Assembly (NCBI GenBank): GCA_005116965.1
Contig: SWDG01000023.1
Span: forward strand, 35,623 to 92,061
Source of the DNA: Nitrospira sp.
GTDB taxonomy: Bacteria > Nitrospirota > Nitrospiria > Nitrospirales > Nitrospiraceae
DNA length: 56,439 nucleotides
Direction: 5' to 3'
In this document: in pieces, positions 52,812 to 56,439 of the stretch
How the letters are laid out: each line of letters begins with the position of its first letter
Numbering within the stretch: the stretch's first letter is position 1
Notes under the pieces: model-generated
What the model saw: the letters and a program-made list of their open reading frames with translations, nothing else
Database searches by the model: none
What the model was told of the DNA's origin: nothing
Made by a program: the position numbers and the translations under genes

Positions 52812-53780
52812 ATGAAAGATAGCTCCATGACTCGTGTGTTGATTACCGGTGGCGCCGGGTTTCTTGGTTCGCATTTATGCGAACGGCTATTACAAAACGG
52901 CCGTGACGTGCTTTGTGTGGATAATTTCTATACTGGAAGCAAACAAAATATCGCTCACTTGCTGGGAAATTCTTCCTTTGAGCTCCTTCGCCACGACGTA
53001 ACTTTCCCGCTGTTTGTAGAAGTGGATCAAATCTATAACTTGGCCTGTCCTGCATCACCGATCCACTATCAGAACGATCCTGTCCAGACAACGAAGGTGA
53101 ATGTTCACGGATCCATCAATATGCTGGGATTGGCAAAAAGAGTGAAAGCAACTATCCTTCAAGCCTCGACCTCTGAGGTGTACGGCAATCCAAATATCCA
53201 TCCACAGGTTGAAAGCTATTGGGGAAATGTAAACCCCCTAGGGCCAAGAGCCTGTTATGACGAAGGAAAGCGATGTGCCGAGACCTTGTTTTTTGACTAT
53301 TATCGGCAACATAACGTCTCAATAAAGATTGCTCGTATCTTCAACACCTATGGACCACGGATGCACCAAAACGATGGGAGAGTTGTGTCTAACTTTATTG
53401 TTCAAGCATTGCAGGGAAATCCCATCACGATCTATGGGGAGGGGGCACAGACACGATCATTCTGTTATGTAGACGACTTGGTTGATGCACTGATCAGACT
53501 GATGCAGTCACCATCGACATACACAGGTCCCATGAATCTCGGAAATCCAGAAGAATGTACCATTCTTGAGTTGGCACAAGTCATTATCAGGCTTACAGGC
53601 TCAAAATCCAAGATTGTCAAAATGGGGCTTCCTCGGGATGATCCAGAACGACGGAAACCAGACATTTCTTTTGCAAACTCTGCTCTCGAGTGGTTTCCAA
53701 AAGTACAACTGGAAGAGGGGCTTACTAGAACTATAGGATATTTTGATGATCGGCTGAGGCTAGGATCAATCAACAAGTAG
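52812..53780 (+). CDS. UDP-glucuronate decarboxylase (UXS-type SDR)
   Basis: 322 aa from ATG 52812 (AAAGG upstream; GTG 52803 adds three residues). Extended [20 protein letters not shown] (NAD loop), [50 protein letters not shown] (catalytic Tyr-x3-Lys), [10 protein letters not shown] and [12 protein letters not shown]. The PASPxHYQ and CYDEGKR blocks point to UDP-xylose synthase rather than epimerase. Codon use is AT-richer than most of the window. It precedes the rml genes, so it probably feeds the same glycan. Confidence 0.9.
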   Translation: MKDSSMTRVLITGGAGFLGSHLCERLLQNGRDVLCVDNFYTGSKQNIAHLLGNSSFELLRHDVTFPLFVEVDQIYNLACPASPIHYQNDPVQTTKVNVHGSINMLGLAKRVKATILQASTSEVYGNPNIHPQVESYWGNVNPLGPRACYDEGKRCAETLFFDYYRQHNVSIKIARIFNTYGPRMHQNDGRVVSNFIVQALQGNPITIYGEGAQTRSFCYVDDLVDALIRLMQSPSTYTGPMNLGNPEECTILELAQVIIRLTGSKSKIVKMGLPRDDPERRKPDISFANSALEWFPKVQLEEGLTRTIGYFDDRLRLGSINK

Positions 53781-54120
53781 ATCAGCATGGCTGGCTTGAT
53801 CCTATAGGTTCTTACGTTCAAAATCCCCATAGGACATGTTCATATCTAGATGGCGGTTGACAAGCTCATCCGCCGGCCTTCGTAGATATGATACAAGAGG
53901 CGTCCATCAGGAGAGCGATGCCGTTAATGGGCACATCATGATCCGCAACCGGCACCGCCGATACTGGGAGAATGGGAGAACTGTTTCAAGATCTCAAGCG
54001 GCTTGTGCCCAGGTTTCACTCTACGTTAGCCTACTAGATACTTAATCTGGCTATGAGAGGGGGTCACGAGCATCATGTACGTATCATTCAGATCAAAGAC
54101 GAAAGTGTTCCAATCCTAAC
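53781..54120. other. Intergenic region between UXS and rmlB
   Basis: 340 bp with no supported gene, repeat or clear promoter. A 70-codon open frame inside has no ribosome site and looks accidental. Confidence 0.4.
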
Positions 54121-55194
54121 ATGAGTATTCTCGTTACCGGCGGAGCCGGGTTTATCGGCGCCAATTTCGTTCTCGATTGGCTGGTGCGTCACGATGAGCC
54201 CATCATCAACCTTGATAAGCTCACCTATGCAGGTAATCTGGAGAATCTTGCCAGCGTGGAGGGAGATGCGCGGCATATCTTTGTACGAGGTGATATCAGT
54301 GACACGGTACTTGTCGACCAATTGTTACACGAGCACCGACCTCGTGCCATCATCAATTTTGCCGCCGAAAGCCATGTAGATCGCTCCATCCATGGCCCTG
54401 GGGATTTCATCCAGACCAACATCGTCGGCACCTTTCATCTACTGGAGTCCGTGCGCGCCTATTGGGATGGACTGGAGAGTGAGGCCCAGCAACTTTTCCG
54501 TTTTCTGCACGTCTCCACCGACGAGGTCTACGGTTCCCTAGGAAAGGGTGACCCAGCGTTCAGCGAAATCAATCGCTATGAACCCAATAGTCCCTATTCG
54601 GCCAGCAAAGCTGCCAGTGATCACCTGGTGCGTGCGTACCACCACACCTACGGTCTACCAGGACTTACCACGAACTGTTCCAATAACTACGGCCCGTACC
54701 ACTTCCCGGAAAAACTTATCCCGCTGATCATCCACAACGCGCTGGCTGGCAAATCATTGCCTATTTACGGTGACGGCCAACAAATCCGTGACTGGCTCTA
54801 TGTCAAAGACCACTGCAGCGCCATCCGTCGGGTGCTCGAATCGGGATGTGTGGGTGAAACCTATAACGTCGGTGGTACGAATGAAAAAACTAATCTCGAT
54901 GTTGTTCATACTCTCTGCGACATTCTGGATGAACTTGCTCCACCAGCGACAGGCAACTTATCCCTAACCAGCTACCGGTCTTTGATCACCTTTGTGAAAG
55001 ATCGTCCAGGTCACGATCGCCGTTATGCGATGGATACGAGCAAGCTTGAACGCGAACTGGGCTGGAGACCTCGAGAAACGTTTGAGACCGGTATCCGAAA
55101 AACCGTTGTGTGGTATTTAGCGAATCAAAACTGGGTCACCAACGTGACGAGCGGTGCATATCGCGACTGGGTCAGTCGGCACTATGGGACTTGA
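54121..55194 (+). CDS. rmlB: dTDP-glucose 4,6-dehydratase
   Basis: 357 aa. [98 protein letters not shown] and [11 protein letters not shown]. These are canonical RmlB blocks. It converts dTDP-glucose to dTDP-4-keto-6-deoxyglucose, step two of dTDP-L-rhamnose synthesis. First of the rmlB-rmlD-rmlA run; rmlC is not in the window. Confidence 0.97.
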   Translation: MSILVTGGAGFIGANFVLDWLVRHDEPIINLDKLTYAGNLENLASVEGDARHIFVRGDISDTVLVDQLLHEHRPRAIINFAAESHVDRSIHGPGDFIQTNIVGTFHLLESVRAYWDGLESEAQQLFRFLHVSTDEVYGSLGKGDPAFSEINRYEPNSPYSASKAASDHLVRAYHHTYGLPGLTTNCSNNYGPYHFPEKLIPLIIHNALAGKSLPIYGDGQQIRDWLYVKDHCSAIRRVLESGCVGETYNVGGTNEKTNLDVVHTLCDILDELAPPATGNLSLTSYRSLITFVKDRPGHDRRYAMDTSKLERELGWRPRETFETGIRKTVVWYLANQNWVTNVTSGAYRDWVSRHYGT

Positions 55195-55199
55195 ATAGG

Positions 55200-56096
55200 A
55201 TGAGGATCCTCTTAACTGGCAAACATGGTCAAGTTGGTTTTGAATTGCAGCGGGCGCTGGCTTCCGTTGGGGAAGTCTGTGCTGTGGATCAGTCAGAATG
55301 TGATTTAGTCAGCGTCTCGGCTATTCGTGCATTGGTGCGGTCGTTCAAACCTCACGTGATCGTTAACCCGGCAGCCTATACCGCAGTGGATAAAGCAGAA
55401 TCAGAGCCTGAACTCGCCCATGCCATCAATGCTGTTGCTCCCGGAGTGCTGGGAGAAGAAGCAGCCAAAATGAACGCATGGGTTGTCCATTATTCGACCG
55501 ACTATGTGTTCGATGGCACCAAGCTGGGCGCCTATACTGAAGATGATCTGACAAACCCTCAAAGTGTCTATGGGCAAACCAAACGTGATGGCGAAATCGC
55601 GCTACAGGCAAGCGGGGTACGGCATGTGATTTTTCGAACAAGCTGGGTGGTTGGGGTGCACGGCAGCAATTTTGCTAAAACCATTCTGCGATTAGCTGTT
55701 GAACGAGAAAGTCTGAACGTGGTGGCGGATCAACATGGTGTGCCAACGTCTGCCGCCTTGTTAGCTGACGTGACCGCTCAGTTGATTCGGCAAAGACAAC
55801 GCGAGGGAGACGAAAACTTTCCCTTCGGTTTGTATCATCTTGTGGCCAGCGGGGAGACGAACTGGTGTGACTATGCTCGGTTTGTCGTGTCGGGAGCCCT
55901 CGCTCTCGGGAAGTCGCTCAAACTTTCGCCGGACTCCATCCGTGCGATTACCTCCTCGGAATATCCCTTGCCTGCGAAGCGCCCGGCTAATTCACGGCTG
56001 GATACTCAGAAACTGCGCAGTCGATTTGAAGTCGAATTGCCTGATTGGCAAAGTGGCATTCGGCACATCTTACAACAGATTGTGGTGACACCATGA
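55200..56096 (+). CDS. rmlD: dTDP-4-dehydrorhamnose reductase
   Basis: 298 aa from ATG 55200, six bases after the rmlB stop; the open frame extends upstream inside rml[70 protein letters not shown] (Tyr-x3-Lys) and [10 protein letters not shown]. Final step to dTDP-L-rhamnose. Overlaps rmlA by ATGA. Confidence 0.96.
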   Translation: MRILLTGKHGQVGFELQRALASVGEVCAVDQSECDLVSVSAIRALVRSFKPHVIVNPAAYTAVDKAESEPELAHAINAVAPGVLGEEAAKMNAWVVHYSTDYVFDGTKLGAYTEDDLTNPQSVYGQTKRDGEIALQASGVRHVIFRTSWVVGVHGSNFAKTILRLAVERESLNVVADQHGVPTSAALLADVTAQLIRQRQREGDENFPFGLYHLVASGETNWCDYARFVVSGALALGKSLKLSPDSIRAITSSEYPLPAKRPANSRLDTQKLRSRFEVELPDWQSGIRHILQQIVVTP

Positions 56097-56439
56097 TTGC
56101 ACGCAAAGGCATCATCCTCGCCGGTGGAACAGGGAGCCGCTTGCATCCAGCCACATTAGCAGTCAGCAAACAGTTGCTGCCGGTGTTCGACAAACCAATG
56201 ATCTACTATCCCCTCAGTACTCTGATGCTGGCCGGAATTCGGGATATCCTCATTATTTCTACTCCACAGGATACCCCGCGCTTCGAGCAACTATTAGGGA
56301 CCGGTGTTCAATGGGGATTGAACATTCAGTATGCTGTACAGCCATCCCCCGATGGTCTCGCGCAAGCGTTCATCATTGGGGCATCCTTCATTGGGCATGA
56401 TCCCTCTGCCCTGGTATTGGGCGATAATATCTTTTACGG
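56093..56439 (+). CDS. rmlA: Glucose-1-phosphate thymidylyltransferase (partial, runs off the window)
   Basis: First 115 codons only. [75 protein letters not shown] and LVLGDNIFY are canonical RmlA. First step of dTDP-rhamnose synthesis. The 3' part lies beyond 56439. Start ATG overlaps the rmlD stop. Confidence 0.96.
   Translation, partial: MIARKGIILAGGTGSRLHPATLAVSKQLLPVFDKPMIYYPLSTLMLAGIRDILIISTPQDTPRFEQLLGTGVQWGLNIQYAVQPSPDGLAQAFIIGASFIGHDPSALVLGDNIFY

Noticed and set aside
53836-54045. 70-codon open frame between UXS and rmlB
   Set aside because: No ribosome site, no hydrophobic or motif pattern; looks accidental.

Overview
The window is 56,439 bp of gene-dense bacterial DNA with moderately high G+C. 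Gene content and style suggest a Nitrospira-like member of the Nitrospirota. This is inferred from the mixture of TonB/sigma-54 signalling, a cyanobacteria-like TpsB/CHAT/DUF928 set, protein-thiocarboxylate sulfur chemistry and lineage-type small hypothetical genes. No database search was possible. Both window ends cut into loci: a two-partner-secretion cluster on the left and a dTDP-rhamnose operon on the right.

Layout. (1) 1-4.9 kb: a TpsB outer-membrane transporter, a TPR-CHAT protease-like protein and a DUF928 protein, all plus strand. (2) 5.0-13.3 kb: a sensory locus with a TonB-dependent receptor, a periplasmic ABC-type binding protein, a membrane histidine kinase and a sigma-54 activator. 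Two -24/-12 promoter candidates flank it, each with a copy of the same 24-bp palindrome upstream. The downstream promoter precedes two tiny membrane peptides that the supplied ORF set missed. (3) 13.5-17.3 kb: tRNA-Pro(TGG), rdgB and rph on the minus strand, then an HD-GYP response regulator with its own sigma-54 promoter candidate. (4) 17.5-21.8 kb: a decayed beta-propeller gene fragment and metH. (5) 21.9-39.2 kb: many small conserved or hypothetical genes. Recognisable ones are a haem-oxygenase-like diiron protein, a SUMF1 protein, fmdB, hemW, a ClpS-like protein, DUF3386, DUF5069, an ODP/MBL protein, a DsbA-like lipoprotein, TPM, a nucleotidyltransferase-like protein, a FAD monooxygenase and a PLD protein. 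Two genes here are broken: one by an in-frame amber codon and one RelE-type toxin by a one-base frameshift.

(6) 39.3-45.1 kb is the richest part metabolically. It holds a ThiS-like carrier, a cysteine synthase, an E1-like enzyme, a threonine-synthase-type PLP enzyme, a CysO-like carrier, a NIL-domain protein, a second E1-like enzyme and a JAMM (M67) protease. These fit carrier-thiocarboxylate sulfur transfer into amino acids, with two carriers, two activating enzymes and two PLP enzymes side by side. (7) 45.2-52.5 kb: small Cys-rich proteins, an MsbA-like exporter, def, a HEAT-repeat protein, glgC, and a Ski2-like helicase half overlapping glgC. (8) 52.8-56.4 kb: nucleotide-sugar genes (UDP-glucuronate decarboxylase, rmlB, rmlD, partial rmlA).

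Two copies of a roughly 122-bp imperfect inverted repeat (29.3 and 40.5 kb) are probably non-autonomous mobile or REP-like elements. Most functional calls rest on motif and family recognition by eye. Start codons were adjusted where a ribosome-binding site or signal peptide favoured an internal start.
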